A stretch of DNA of 58,590 nt from DATKJS01 sp964551995. Lineage in GTDB: Bacteria; Acidobacteriota; Aminicenantia; Aminicenantales; Saccharicenantaceae. The notes under the pieces were generated by a model, which made no database searches, was not told where the DNA came from, and saw only the letters and a list, made by a program, of their open reading frames with translations. The stretch's first letter is position 1. Every line of letters begins with the position of its first letter. The position numbers and the translations under genes are program-made. The stretch is from assembly GCA_964551995.1 (NCBI GenBank), contig CAZKFD010000026.1, forward strand, positions 1-58,590, written 5' to 3'. Positions 44,001-51,701 of the stretch are shown piece after piece.

Positions 44001-44950
44001 AACAGCAGGAGATCGCACGAGCCACGCGCGAGATCGTCGAGTTCCTCGTCCTCCTCGTCGCGTTCTTCATCATCCTCGTCATCCTTTTCTCGCGCGGCAT
44101 CCGGGCCATGATCATCGTCCCGGTCCGCAAGCTCCTCGCCGGAACGCGAGAGGTCAGCCTAGGCAACCTCGAGGTCCGGATCGACCACCGGTCCCACGAC
44201 GAAATGATGACGCTCATCGACGGCTTCAACACGATGGTCAAGAATCTCAAGGCTCACGAACAGGAGCTGGCCGAGATGAGCAAGAAGGTCGCCTGGACCG
44301 AGATGGCCCGGAAGGTCGCCCACGAGATCAAGAACCCCCTGACGCCGATCCAGCTTTCGGCCGAGCACGTGCTCAAGGTCTACGAGGACAGGACAGGCGA
44401 CTTCGACCGCGCCCTTCAGGAGTCCATGTCCTACATCATCAGCGAGGTCGAAAACCTGCGGCGGATCGCCCAGGAGTTCATGGAGATCGCCCGAGACACG
44501 ACCCCGCGCAAGGACCCCGTCGATCTCGCCGAAATCCTCGAGGAGACGCTCCGTCCGTACCGCAAGCTCCTCGCGGAGCGGATCCAGTTTCAGATCCAGA
44601 TGAAGGGCCGGGACTTCCGGACCCGGGGGGACGCCGCGAAGCTGAAGACCGCCTTCCGGAATCTCATCGCCAACGCCGTCGAGGCCATCAGCCGGAAGGG
44701 AACGGTCGCCGTTTCGCTGAGCCGGGGGGACAAGACCTACGCGATCGTCGTCCGCGACTCCGGCTCGGGGATGAGCCCGGAGACCATCGCCCGCATCTTC
44801 GATCCGTATTTCTCCACCAAGGACTCGGGAACGGGCCTGGGGCTGCCGATCGCCAAAAAGATCATCGAGGAGCACGGAGGAACGATCCGGGTGTCGAGCC
44901 GGCTCCGCGCCGGTACGGCCGTGACGGTCGAGCTCCCCGTCGAGGAATGA
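41087..44950 (+). CDS. Large membrane sensor histidine kinase, NtrY-like
   Basis: A 1287-residue orphan histidine kinase. The N-terminal helix is followed by an extracytoplasmic region (residues 30-250), then a block of about eight helices (260-530), a second extracytoplasmic sensor region (540-780), two helices, a third sensor stretch and a last helix near 980-1005. The cytoplasmic part has HAMP (VPVRKLLAGTREVSLGNLEVRID), HisKA with phosphorylated His1079 in VAHEIKNPLTPIQLS, and HATPase_c (NLIANAVEAI, RDSGSGM, GTGLGLPIAKKIIEEHGG). NtrY has the same C-terminal layout, but this N-terminus is much larger. No response regulator is adjacent. Confidence 0.9.
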   Translation: MAGRKSLRRSGLLAAGGAAAALAVIVALLSLALPGLLSRNYDQKSLSSLKRQARQVRKEFASILDGLESRKDRWAKIPPPASPDAWFARFKKGGLDPQTEGIALTTGDGNPIVWYGNVLSLIDLIPAESFKALKTEPAPFLIQSKSSIYLVSLKPADTQGDLLAHSKLLAFIPQFQSSYLLEYHALHPSLKVAYDIDYWDYKEDVSGFEKFFARHNDEFAGQPRQENQIQTLYFPLRNESGRIMATVTLNSPSLASRLTEVREDFRLILLLFLAASYLLALVYFWTSPGFFGGGPAWPGLFIIVLSVGLRLIASPLGRLEKVRSIKIFSPAVAGFRSILNLTRSPADILLTALLAISLCACLAVYGHRLASRVRAGHPGRLAAVAAPLLAGALAGCGLRLFLQGLKHLVFNANLSLMRWSLGGPFLVLHLSLLLYLAALLIVLFLAFRLAALASRNRLLSGLLLFPAAAGVLAVGGIRPPAWPLLHAALLAWLFVAAFWPELGRRREAVFLGLFAAALWLSWSLDGLTALRTRTLIETTLKRTILSQESWAEVLMEQSFPDIDRDQRAIIAFFKNPTDAGFAHTLWENSLVAKFNWYSSLELRDAEGNLLSRFSLNFPKFYGRPPELSPSGIWSVVRRSMNFIGKEKEFLAGYRDWSDEAHFYGRLILYVALDPEMLPFLYSANPYFEVLRTDSMPALSEFDFGCAVYDLDGTPLFNPQKLTSGISPEELARLAIPGSAFWSRFAEGGSAYESYLFRDGDRCYSLFTPVKSFRSRVVDFLRLFFFDLAVAAAAFLLFALFAHRATLTRPLWSFSNRVYAAFLAVALIPLLMYTVFTRNLFDRLITERFVADTAIHASYAQGLMEAFLIIRDTVVSPYLAPSEDLALWISSTLSNDVNIYGDALLLASSRRELFDSGLLPDLLDGETYENLIYLRKPFFTKRTTIGGYSFETLTVPYASKNATLFISLPFPFEQQEIARATREIVEFLVLLVAFFIILVILFSRGIRAMIIVPVRKLLAGTREVSLGNLEVRIDHRSHDEMMTLIDGFNTMVKNLKAHEQELAEMSKKVAWTEMARKVAHEIKNPLTPIQLSAEHVLKVYEDRTGDFDRALQESMSYIISEVENLRRIAQEFMEIARDTTPRKDPVDLAEILEETLRPYRKLLAERIQFQIQMKGRDFRTRGDAAKLKTAFRNLIANAVEAISRKGTVAVSLSRGDKTYAIVVRDSGSGMSPETIARIFDPYFSTKDSGTGLGLPIAKKIIEEHGGTIRVSSRLRAGTAVTVELPVEE

Positions 44951-45011
44951 TTGGCTTTCCCCGGGATTTTCTGAGACAATAGCCGGCCGGAAGAGAGGAC
45001 GGAGCGCCGCC

Positions 45012-45524
45012 ATGCCCAAGACGCTTGTGACCTATCTCAGCCAGACGGGAAACACCCGGAAAGTCGCCGAGGCGATCTTCGAAGCCGTCCCCGGGGAGAA
45101 GGTCCTCACGCCCTTGCGGGACGCCGGCGACCCGGCCGCCTACCGGAACTTCATCGTCGGTTTCCCGGTCCACGGCCACACCGTTCCATATCCGGCGGAA
45201 GTCTTTTTGAAGAGCATCCCGGCGGGCGCGAACGTCGCGTTGTTCTCCACTCACGGGGCGGTGACCGGGAGTCCGCTGTCGCGGGAAGCTCTCGAGTACG
45301 CCTCGGTCCTCCTCTCCCGGGCTACGCTCGTCGGGACCTTCTCCTGCCGGGGGAAGGTGGCGATCGACGCCATCGACGCCCTGATGAAGTCCCCGGAGCA
45401 CGAGGCCTGGGCCGATATGGCCGCCTCCGCCGCAACTCATCCGGACAAGCACGACCTCGCCGACGCCAGGGCGTTTGCGCTCCGGGTCATGACCGTCATG
45501 ACCCAAGGGGGCGTCCGCCGCTGA
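45012..45524 (+). CDS. Flavodoxin-family protein
   Basis: A 170-residue FMN-binding electron carrier. The FMN phosphate loop is YLSQTGNTRKVAEAI at residues 8-22. GFPVHGHTVPYPAEVFL and ALFSTHGAVTGSPL provide the loops around the isoalloxazine, and the TFSCRGKV segment is typical of long-chain flavodoxin-like proteins. No partner oxidoreductase is adjacent, so its role is open. It starts 61 bases after the kinase with a ggacggag ribosome-binding site. Confidence 0.87.
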   Translation: MPKTLVTYLSQTGNTRKVAEAIFEAVPGEKVLTPLRDAGDPAAYRNFIVGFPVHGHTVPYPAEVFLKSIPAGANVALFSTHGAVTGSPLSREALEYASVLLSRATLVGTFSCRGKVAIDAIDALMKSPEHEAWADMAASAATHPDKHDLADARAFALRVMTVMTQGGVRR

Positions 45525-45536
45525 GCGTGCCCCGCT

Positions 45537-46502
45537 TCAGCGGTCGGACTTCCGTATCCGCTCGAAGCCCGAAGCGCCGACGAATTCCAGCCGGCCCTTC
45601 GCCTCGATCTCGTCGAACAGCAGGTTCAGTCCCAGCGTGTCGCTCGAGACGTGGCCGGCGATGACGACGTTCAGGCCGGCCTTCTTCGCGTTCTCCAGGG
45701 CATCCTCGCTGAGATGCATGCCGACGATCGTGCTGATGCCGCTCACCGCCTGCTGCTCGAAGATCGTCTTCGGCCCCTCGGTCCCGCCCGTCATGTCGAC
45801 GAAAATCTTGCCGCATCGGTTGCTCTCGGACCCGCTCACGATCTTGGGGCCGGCCGACATCCGGGCGGCCTTGAGGTATTCGGGGATCCCGTTGAGCAGG
45901 TCAAGGAGATCCTTGAGCCTCCGCGGCTTCTCCCGTTTGAAGCGGCCCTGGAGATAGGACGCGACGCAGTTGTCGGCCGGCGTGTGGATGCACATCATCG
46001 CGATCCCCAGCAGCCGGGCGGCGTCCACCGCCCGGTTGTGATTGACGGGGAGGAGCCGGCGTTCGACCTCCCCCATGCGTTTCTCCATGAGCTGTTCGGC
46101 CACCGACACGTTGACGCCGTACGTCGCGAGCAGGTCCGGCTGCAGCCTCATGACGTCGGAGAGCCGGGCCAGAGCATACCCCTCCGGGTGGTGGGCGATG
46201 ATGAGATCGATCTTCCGGCCGAGGTCCCGGTTGAGGACGTGTGTCAGGAGCACTTCGCCCACTTCCATGTCAATGCCCACGATGACCCGCCGGACATCCG
46301 TCTCCGGCACTCCGGCGAGAATCCGCGTATCGGAGAACGGGTTGAAGAGCCGGTCCGGATCGTAGGCCTTGGCCTCGTCGGCCGGGAGTTTTTTGAATCT
46401 CTTGCTTTCCTCGGCCAGGATCCTCCGGACCTCGCCCGGCCCCCTCAGGTCGTGGGCCACCCCAACGGCGACCGCTCTCTTGTACAGAGCTTCGAGTTTC
46501 AT
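45537..46502 (-). CDS. NIF3-like metal-binding protein
   Basis: A 321-residue member of the NIF3/DUF34 family, ring-forming di-metal proteins linked to GTP cyclohydrolase I or metal-chaperone roles, without an agreed activity. The metal-site segments are LIIAHHPEG (His-His), GMHLSEDALENAKKAG and VIAGHVSSDTLGLNLL. A basic insertion (RFKREKPRRLKDLL) lies in the middle. Its start overlaps the preceding acyl-CoA-dehydrogenase-like gene by four bases. Confidence 0.86.
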   Translation of the reverse strand: MKLEALYKRAVAVGVAHDLRGPGEVRRILAEESKRFKKLPADEAKAYDPDRLFNPFSDTRILAGVPETDVRRVIVGIDMEVGEVLLTHVLNRDLGRKIDLIIAHHPEGYALARLSDVMRLQPDLLATYGVNVSVAEQLMEKRMGEVERRLLPVNHNRAVDAARLLGIAMMCIHTPADNCVASYLQGRFKREKPRRLKDLLDLLNGIPEYLKAARMSAGPKIVSGSESNRCGKIFVDMTGGTEGPKTIFEQQAVSGISTIVGMHLSEDALENAKKAGLNVVIAGHVSSDTLGLNLLFDEIEAKGRLEFVGASGFERIRKSDR

Positions 46503-47119
46503 GATCGGCTCCTTTCATGCATCTCCGGTCCCCGCTCGAGCCAGTCCGATGCGAGAAGCGCCGCCGCGAGGTCGCGCGCAGCGGCGCCCACCCGGGAGGC
46601 CCGCTCCGCCGCCCGGGCCAGCTCCCGCTCTCCGCGCCCCGAATCCCCCCGGTCGAGGAGGGAGAAGGCCCGATAAGCCTGAAGCCGGGCGGCCTCCAGC
46701 CCGGACAGGACATCGGCGAGCCTCATCTGGGCCCGTTGGTGGTCCATCAGCGTGCTCTCGAAAAACCCTTTTTCCCTGGCGGCACGCTGGCACGCCTCAA
46801 GGACTCCGGCCGCCCGGCCGAGGGACACGGCGATTTCCGAGGCCGTCATCTCCGCCGGAGACAGGCCCGTTTGGTCTCCGGACGGGACGAGTGCGCGGCC
46901 GAGCGGCGGCGAGACGGCCGAGACCTCCTCGACGACGATGGCGCGCTCGAGAATGCCGACCCGAGTCTCCGCCAGCTTCGCCAGCCAACCCGAGAGGGCC
47001 CCGGCGGCCGCAGCCGTCTCCCCGGCTCCTTCCCCGGTGTCCGGAGCCGGGCGCCGGCGGAAATAATCACGCACACTCTGTCTGAGGGCTCTCTGCTCGG
47101 GCGTAAGGAAGGCTTCCAT
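46499..47119 (-). CDS. Half-size acyl-CoA-dehydrogenase-like protein lacking the middle domain
   Basis: A 206-residue protein whose N-terminus (LTPEQRALRQSVRDYFRR, then VVEEVSAVSPPLGRALVP) resembles the first helical domain of acyl-CoA dehydrogenases. The rest (AVSLGRAAGVLEACQRAAREKGFF, DHQRAQMRLADVLSGLEAARLQAYRA) resembles their C-terminal helical domain. The central beta-domain that holds FAD and substrate, about 130 residues, is missing between residues 95 and 105, and the catalytic base was not seen. The start at 47119 was chosen by homology. It overlaps the NIF3 gene by four bases. It may be a structural relative or an in-frame deletion product. Confidence 0.65.
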   Translation of the reverse strand: MEAFLTPEQRALRQSVRDYFRRRPAPDTGEGAGETAAAAGALSGWLAKLAETRVGILERAIVVEEVSAVSPPLGRALVPSGDQTGLSPAEMTASEIAVSLGRAAGVLEACQRAAREKGFFESTLMDHQRAQMRLADVLSGLEAARLQAYRAFSLLDRGDSGRGERELARAAERASRVGAAARDLAAALLASDWLERGPEMHERSRS

Positions 47120-47523
47120 GCGAATTCCGCGGCTGCCCCACAATCTTACTTTCCCTTCGCCGGGGAATCAAGCGTCAATGAATACAGGATTTAGGCCCAT
47201 CATTCAAATCGCCGGACGATAGAGTGCGTTGAGACGAAAACCGGCGGCTCAGGGGTTGTTAGAAATCCCCGCAGCGGAGGGGGTCCGGCAAGAAGCGGAT
47301 GCTGAGAAGCGACCATCAAACGCGCAGCGGAGTTACACGGAGCCGTGCCTCTGGGAGATATCCTAAACGAGTTTCCGATTCGGGCCAGCATAATGCCCTA
47401 TTACGCACGGGGCTGGTGCCCGGGGAAGCGAGAGCCGGGGGATAAGGGCGAGCCCGTCGCTGTCCCGATCCTTTCTTCCGGTTCGTTGACAGGGGCGACG
47501 AAATCGCCTACATTTGTTTTAAA
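47120..47523. other. Gene-free stretch with one copy of a diverged repeat
   Basis: No convincing gene. Bases 47309-47375 resemble 57028-57094 at roughly three of four positions. The shared part (47314-47370) translates to TIKRAAELHGAVPLGDIL, against SIRSAVEELGAALLGNIL at the second site, with several synonymous differences, so both may be fragments of one decayed gene family. The promoter at 47486-47514 closes the gap. Confidence 0.45.
47486..47514 (+). promoter_or_regulatory. Promoter of the PP0621-like gene, probably leaderless
   Basis: Consensus TTGACA (47486-47491), 17-base spacer, TACATT (47509-47514). The expected start of transcription is about 47521, three bases before the ATG, and no ribosome-binding site exists. 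Confidence 0.7.
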
Positions 47524-47787
47524 ATGTTAGAGCTCGTCGAACTCGCCTTCATCATCTTCCTCGTGTACATCGCCTACAAGGTCGCCCGCTTTTTCAAGTC
47601 CTTGAACCGTCCGAGGACGGCGCCGGATTCCAGGCGCCAGGTCCAGGGCATCATGGTCAAGGACGATGTCTGCAACACATATATCCCCAAGGAAGAGGCT
47701 ATCCGCGAGGTCCGCGACGGCCAGGAACGCTTCTTCTGCTCCGAGGAATGCCGGCGGAAATCCCACGAAAGCGCCGGGAAGCCTTAA
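47524..47787 (+). CDS. PP0621-type small membrane protein with Cys-pair motif
   Basis: An 87-residue protein with one N-terminal transmembrane helix (LVELAFIIFLVYIAYKVARFF), a Pro/Arg linker and a C-terminal TRASH-like metal-binding stretch: MVKDDVCNTYIPKEEAI and ERFFCSEECRRK, three Cys that could bind zinc. This layout matches the PP0621 family of unknown function. The ATG has no ribosome-binding site but sits at the predicted mRNA start. Confidence 0.83.
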   Translation: MLELVELAFIIFLVYIAYKVARFFKSLNRPRTAPDSRRQVQGIMVKDDVCNTYIPKEEAIREVRDGQERFFCSEECRRKSHESAGKP

Positions 47788-47820
47788 CGCCGGCCCGCGG
47801 GAGCGGCGCCGAAGAGGAGT

Positions 47821-48108
47821 TCACCAGAGGCCGGTGATCTCAAAGCCCGCGAATTCGCCGCTGTAGGCGTCCCATCGGACGTCGACGGCGTCCACGGCAG
47901 CCATCCGGGGGCCTTCCCTGAGACGGGTGAGAAAAAGGTCCAGCCTCTCTCGCTCTCCTTCGGCCAGAATTTCGACCCGGCCGTCGAACAGGTTCCTGAC
48001 CCAGCCTGTGACACCGCAGGCCTGGGCGTGCCTCTGGGCGAAGTAGCGATAGGCGACGCCCTGGACCCGCCCCGTGATGACGGCGTGCAGCCGGGCTTTC
48101 TCGCTCAT
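47821..48108 (-). CDS. acyP: Acylphosphatase
   Basis: Hydrolyses acyl phosphates such as acetyl or carbamoyl phosphate. The start was set at the ATG at 48108 (95 residues, MSEKARLHAVITG): another ATG at 48117 overlaps the promoter's -10 box and would precede the transcript. The active-site loop GRVQGVAYRYFAQ has the catalytic Arg, and the catalytic Asn is in GWVRNLFDG. Its 3' end faces the PP0621-like gene across 33 bases. Confidence 0.92.
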   Translation of the reverse strand: MSEKARLHAVITGRVQGVAYRYFAQRHAQACGVTGWVRNLFDGRVEILAEGERERLDLFLTRLREGPRMAAVDAVDVRWDAYSGEFAGFEITGLW

Positions 48109-48115
48109 CCCCGCC

Positions 48116-48145
48116 ATTCTAGCATGGGAAAAACCGGGCCCGCAA
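48116..48145 (-). promoter_or_regulatory. Promoter of acylphosphatase, probably leaderless
   Basis: Minus strand TTGCGG (48145-48140), 18-base spacer, TAGAAT (48121-48116) preceded by TGC. Seven bases separate the -10 box from the ATG at 48108, so transcription should begin at or very near the start codon. Confidence 0.55.
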
Positions 48146-48213
48146 TCCCGCCTTCTGGGGTGCCGGGCGGGCCCGGCCCGACGGGGAAACGCCGCGACCG
48201 GCGTCCATGGGAA

Positions 48214-48240
48214 TAAAAAAGGGAGGGCCCGCGCCCTCCC
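48214..48240 (-). terminator. Rho-independent terminator of the FadL-type gene
   Basis: On the minus strand an 8-bp perfect stem GGGAGGGC/GCCCTCCC (48240-48233 with 48228-48221) has a 4-base loop and is followed by six T (48220-48215) then A. It lies 23 bases after the stop of the FadL-type gene. It is the clearest intrinsic terminator in the window. Confidence 0.92.
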
Positions 48241-48263
48241 TCGTGGTGTTTGAACCGCCGAAA

Positions 48264-49577
48264 TTACCAGCCGAAGGTCAGGGAGAGCTCCGGGACCAAG
48301 ATATGGAACTGGTAGTAGCCGGGGATGTTGTCCTCCGCGGGAGCGATCGTCCGACTCTCGCCCATCAGGTATTCCAGCCCCAAGTCGAATCCGATCCCGC
48401 CCTTGTGATATCCGACTCCCGCGGTGATGGTGTTGAACGTGAAGCTGGGAATCAGGATGTTCATGGTCTCGTCCGGGGCGGGAGCAGGATCGTGATAGTA
48501 GCCCGCACGGACGGCGAAGTCGCCGAACCTGTATTCCGCGCCGCCGCGGATCTGGAGCTTGTCAGCCCAATTGAAAGGCATATCCTGCTCCATCTTTCCG
48601 ATCGCGTTCCAGACGGCGTTGTTAAAGACGATGGTCAGCTGGTCGATCTTCTTCCAATTGGTCCACTGCAGATCGAAGTCGATGGTCAGGCGCTTAATGG
48701 GTTTGAGCGACAGGCCGCCCGCGATCCACATCGGGCTCGTGACGTTCATGGTCACGTTCGATGTGTCCGGGATGGTCGGCGAGCCCTCGAGATAGGGGCC
48801 GATCAGGGGGAGGTTCTCGATGTACTGGGTGCCCGACAGCTTGAACGTCGACGCCGTCCTGTAGGTCACGCCGAAGCTGATGATGTCGTTCGGCTTGACG
48901 AGCAGGCCGAAGGTCGCCCCGTAGCCCCAGCCTTTGACATCGAGTGTTGCCTGGCCGAAGTTCAGCAACACGGGAGGCGTGAGAGGAATCGTCGTATATT
49001 GGGCCCATTCATTGATCTTGAAAAACCCGTAGTTGATGTTGAACGTGGCGCCGACGAATATCTGATCCGTGATCTTGACCGCGACGGCCGGCGTGATCGA
49101 GATCGAGCCGATCATGCTGTTCCAATTGTAGGGCGTAATGGCCGGTGTGAAGAGCGTCGTGGAATACGGAGAGACGAGCGCCGCCTCGAGCCCCGTGTTG
49201 TTCCAGTTCGCGCCGAGGCCGGAGAGGGTGTAGGCCCCGAGACCCACGACCACGCGGTCACCGATGGGCTGGAAGTAGCCGACGAGCCCGGCCGGATAAT
49301 ACTTGGTATTCGTCTGCATGCTGAAGGTGTCCAGCGTGTACGTGCCCGACGGGATGAGAAGATCCCCGGTCAGGCCGAAAGTGCCCTTCTTCAGCTGGGC
49401 CAGGCCGGCGGGGTTCCAGAAGACGGCCGTGAAATCATCAGCCAGGCCGACGAAGGCACCGCCCATAGAGGCCGCCCGGGCGCCGAACCCGTTCAGGTTG
49501 AAGCCGTTGGCCAGGAGCCCCGAGGTCGACAGGAGGAGGACCAGAAGGCCCAGAAAGAGTGTTTTCAATCTCATCAT
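48264..49577 (-). CDS. OmpP1/FadL-family outer-membrane transporter
   Basis: A 437-residue outer-membrane beta-barrel for hydrophobic compounds such as long-chain fatty acids or aromatics. The start at 49577 follows a ggagggaag ribosome-binding site. The signal peptide (MRLKTLFLGLLVLLLSTSGLLA) is followed directly by the family N-terminus NGFNLNGFGARAASMGGAFVGLADDFTAVFWNPAGLA. Amphipathic strands fill the rest, and the C-terminus LSLTFGW ends in an aromatic residue as needed for barrel assembly. It has its own promoter and a strong terminator, so it is a single-gene unit. Confidence 0.92.
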   Translation of the reverse strand: MMRLKTLFLGLLVLLLSTSGLLANGFNLNGFGARAASMGGAFVGLADDFTAVFWNPAGLAQLKKGTFGLTGDLLIPSGTYTLDTFSMQTNTKYYPAGLVGYFQPIGDRVVVGLGAYTLSGLGANWNNTGLEAALVSPYSTTLFTPAITPYNWNSMIGSISITPAVAVKITDQIFVGATFNINYGFFKINEWAQYTTIPLTPPVLLNFGQATLDVKGWGYGATFGLLVKPNDIISFGVTYRTASTFKLSGTQYIENLPLIGPYLEGSPTIPDTSNVTMNVTSPMWIAGGLSLKPIKRLTIDFDLQWTNWKKIDQLTIVFNNAVWNAIGKMEQDMPFNWADKLQIRGGAEYRFGDFAVRAGYYHDPAPAPDETMNILIPSFTFNTITAGVGYHKGGIGFDLGLEYLMGESRTIAPAEDNIPGYYQFHILVPELSLTFGW

Positions 49578-49608
49578 TCTTCCCTCCAAACAGGATCTTG
49601 TCTAAAGA

Positions 49609-49637
49609 CCTATATTATATCGGGGGGAAAAAGTCAA
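49609..49637 (-). promoter_or_regulatory. Promoter of the FadL-type gene
   Basis: Minus strand TTGACT (49637-49632), 17-base spacer, TATAGG (49614-49609). An alternative TATAAT in the same AT stretch would be only 12 bases from the -35. Confidence 0.6.
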
Positions 49638-49709
49638 CTCCCCTCCGTCCGCGCCTCCGGCAGCCCCCGCGGCCGACCGATTGTGGTAGAATTCCTGGGA
49701 GGCGCCGCG

Positions 49710-50483
49710 ATGACCGAAAACCTCCTCACCATCGCCGGGTATGACCCCTCGGGAGGGGCCGGAGCGGGCCTGGACATCCGCGTCTTCAACCGCCTCGGCT
49801 TCAGGGGGGGCGGCGTCCTGACTTCGGTCACGGCCCAGAATTCTGCCCGGGTCACGAAAGCGGTCTACCTCCCCTCCTGGCTGGTCCGAAGCCAATACCT
49901 CACCCTCGCCGAGGAAGTCCGGTTCAGCGGCATCAAGGTCGGGATGACGGGCAGCCTGGAGAACCTGGCCGCCGTCGCCCGCATCCTCTCCGCAAATCCG
50001 TCAGTGCCGCGGGTCGTCGACCCCGTGATCCTTTCGAGTTCCGGGTCCCGTCTCATGGAGAAAAGCGCCGTCGGCAGGTATCTCGAGATACTGAGGGGCC
50101 GCGCGGACCTCATCACGCCCAACCTCTACGAAGCCTCGGCCCTGGCGCGCATGCCCGTGAGGACGGTCGAGGATATGGAACGGGCCGCGCGCGTCATATT
50201 CGAATCGAGCCGCGTCCCCTGCCTGGTCAAAGGCGGTCATCTCCGGGGCGCGGCCGTGGACGTCCTGTACGACGGCGTCCGCTGTTCCGTCTTCGATCAC
50301 GCGCGCGTCGGGAAAAGCGTCCACGGCACCGGGTGCTTCCTCTCCGCCGCCATCCTGGGATTCTTCGCGCGCGGATCCGCCCTCAGGGAATCCTGCCGGC
50401 GCGGCATCCGGCTCACGGAGAAGGCCATCCGCGGGGCCGTGCCCACGGGCGGGGGCCGGGCTGTATTCCCGGCGTCCTTTTGA
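49710..50483 (+). CDS. thiD: Hydroxymethylpyrimidine/phosphomethylpyrimidine kinase
   Basis: Phosphorylates HMP and HMP-P in thiamine synthesis. The start at 49710 has a gggagg ribosome-binding site and gives 257 residues. Family motifs are LLTIAGYDPSGGAGAGLDIRVF (substrate binding), VKVGMTGS, VVDPVILSSSGSRLM, ITPNLYEASAL, VLVKGGHL-like CLVKGGHLRG and the anion-hole HGTGCFLSAAIL with the conserved Cys. A pyridoxal-kinase side activity is known in this family. No other thi gene is adjacent apart from the distant ThiF-like gene. Confidence 0.94.
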   Translation: MTENLLTIAGYDPSGGAGAGLDIRVFNRLGFRGGGVLTSVTAQNSARVTKAVYLPSWLVRSQYLTLAEEVRFSGIKVGMTGSLENLAAVARILSANPSVPRVVDPVILSSSGSRLMEKSAVGRYLEILRGRADLITPNLYEASALARMPVRTVEDMERAARVIFESSRVPCLVKGGHLRGAAVDVLYDGVRCSVFDHARVGKSVHGTGCFLSAAILGFFARGSALRESCRRGIRLTEKAIRGAVPTGGGRAVFPASF

Positions 50484-50508
50484 CGCCCCCCCCGAGGCGG
50501 TAACGGCG

Positions 50509-50530
50509 CCCCAAGCCGGGGAATTTTCTT
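50509..50530 (+). terminator. Weak terminator-like hairpin after thiD
   Basis: CCCC (50509-50512) pairs with GGGG (50518-50521) over a 5-base loop and is followed by AATTTTCTT. The stem is short, so this is only a candidate. Confidence 0.3.
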
Positions 50531-50580
50531 GCGGCGGCGGGAGACGGCTCAGGAGGTGGGACGGCCCGAGGCCCGGGCGG

Positions 50581-51612
50581 TCAGGGCAAACGGTCCTCCG
50601 CGCCCGCGCCGCTTTCCGGGGGCGAGGAGATGACCCTCTCCGCTCTATCCAGGACGTTCTTGGGAAAGACAACCCCTTGTTTGCCGGCCGCGTCCAGGTT
50701 GATGACGATCTTGACGTCGGACATGGCCTGGATGGGGATCCGGCCGGGGCTTTCCCCGTTCTTGACGCGGACCGCGATCCGGCCGGTGTCATAACCCATG
50801 TCGTAAAAGCTGAAGCCGACGGCGGCGCAGGCCCCGAAGTCGACCGCCCTGATGAAGGAGCCGAACAAGGGCAGACGGTTTTCTTCCGCCGCCCGCCCGA
50901 GGACGTCGAAGGCCGAATTGATGGTGTTGTCCGAGATGGGGAACAGGGCGTCGACCTTATCGTTGATCAGGATCTGCGCCGACTGGGGGACGTCGTGGGC
51001 GCTCGCCACGGGCACGGCCACGATATCAAGTCCGATCTCCGCCGCCGCGTCCCTGGCCAGCTGCAGATAATATTCTGAATTGACCTCGGAGGGGGTCCAG
51101 AGCGTCCCGAGCCGCCGGGCCTTGGGCAAAACCTCGTGGATGAACTGCACGGTCTGCCGGATGGGTCCCGTCGAGGCCACGCCCGTGACCCAGCTCAGGT
51201 GATCCTTCGCGGAGCTTCCCGCGCCAACCATGAAGGGAGTAGCGACAGAGCCGAAGACAATCGGGATCGTCCGGTCGGCGATGAGGGCCGCCTGCAGGCA
51301 CTGCGTCGAGAGGGGGATGATCATGTCCAATCTCTCGTCGACATAGGCCTGGGCGATCCGCTGGACCTCGGAGATATCGCCGTTGGCGATCCGGATGCGG
51401 ACGAGGATGTTCTCGCCGCCGCGCAACCCGCTGTCGGCGAAGGCCTGGAGGATGCCCTTCCGGACCTGGTTGGCCGTCGGAGAATCCACGGATTGGAAGA
51501 TGCCGATCACGTAGGGCCTCGAGTTCACCGGGGCGGCATGGGAGCCCTTTCTGCAGGCGGCCGGCCAAAGACAAGCGAGGATGAGTCCGCAGAGGAAAGC
51601 CGGCCTTCTCAT
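50581..51612 (-). CDS. ABC-type substrate-binding lipoprotein (DUF534/TrpX-like), orphan
   Basis: A 343-residue extracytoplasmic solute-binding protein of the ABC_sub_bind (DUF534) family. The start at 51612 gives a lipoprotein signal ending WPAAC. Family features are YVIGIFQSVDSPTANQVRKGILQAF, TIPIVFGSVATPFMVGAG, WVTGVASTGPIRQTVQFI, RRLGTLWTPSEVNSEYYLQLARDAA and VDALFPISDNTINSAF. Members bind tryptophan, other amino acids or aromatic ligands. No permease or ATPase is nearby, so it either works with a distant importer or has a sensory role. Confidence 0.87.
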   Translation of the reverse strand: MRRPAFLCGLILACLWPAACRKGSHAAPVNSRPYVIGIFQSVDSPTANQVRKGILQAFADSGLRGGENILVRIRIANGDISEVQRIAQAYVDERLDMIIPLSTQCLQAALIADRTIPIVFGSVATPFMVGAGSSAKDHLSWVTGVASTGPIRQTVQFIHEVLPKARRLGTLWTPSEVNSEYYLQLARDAAAEIGLDIVAVPVASAHDVPQSAQILINDKVDALFPISDNTINSAFDVLGRAAEENRLPLFGSFIRAVDFGACAAVGFSFYDMGYDTGRIAVRVKNGESPGRIPIQAMSDVKIVINLDAAGKQGVVFPKNVLDRAERVISSPPESGAGAEDRLP

Positions 51613-51701
51613 CGGCGATCTGCCTTCATCATATTCCAAACGGCGCGTCGGGGCAAGACCGAAGCGGCGCCCCGTCCCGAGGGCGGCGCGGGAGTGAGGG
51701 C

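Noticed and set aside
47200..47391. Short minus-strand frame in the gap before the PP0621-like gene
   Set aside because: No promoter, ribosome-binding site or recognisable motif; Pro/Arg-rich composition typical of chance frames.
48207..49709. Upstream extension of the thiD frame through the FadL-type gene
   Set aside because: The frame is open only because it reads antisense through the FadL-type gene; the real thiD start at 49710 has a ribosome-binding site and matches the family N-terminus.
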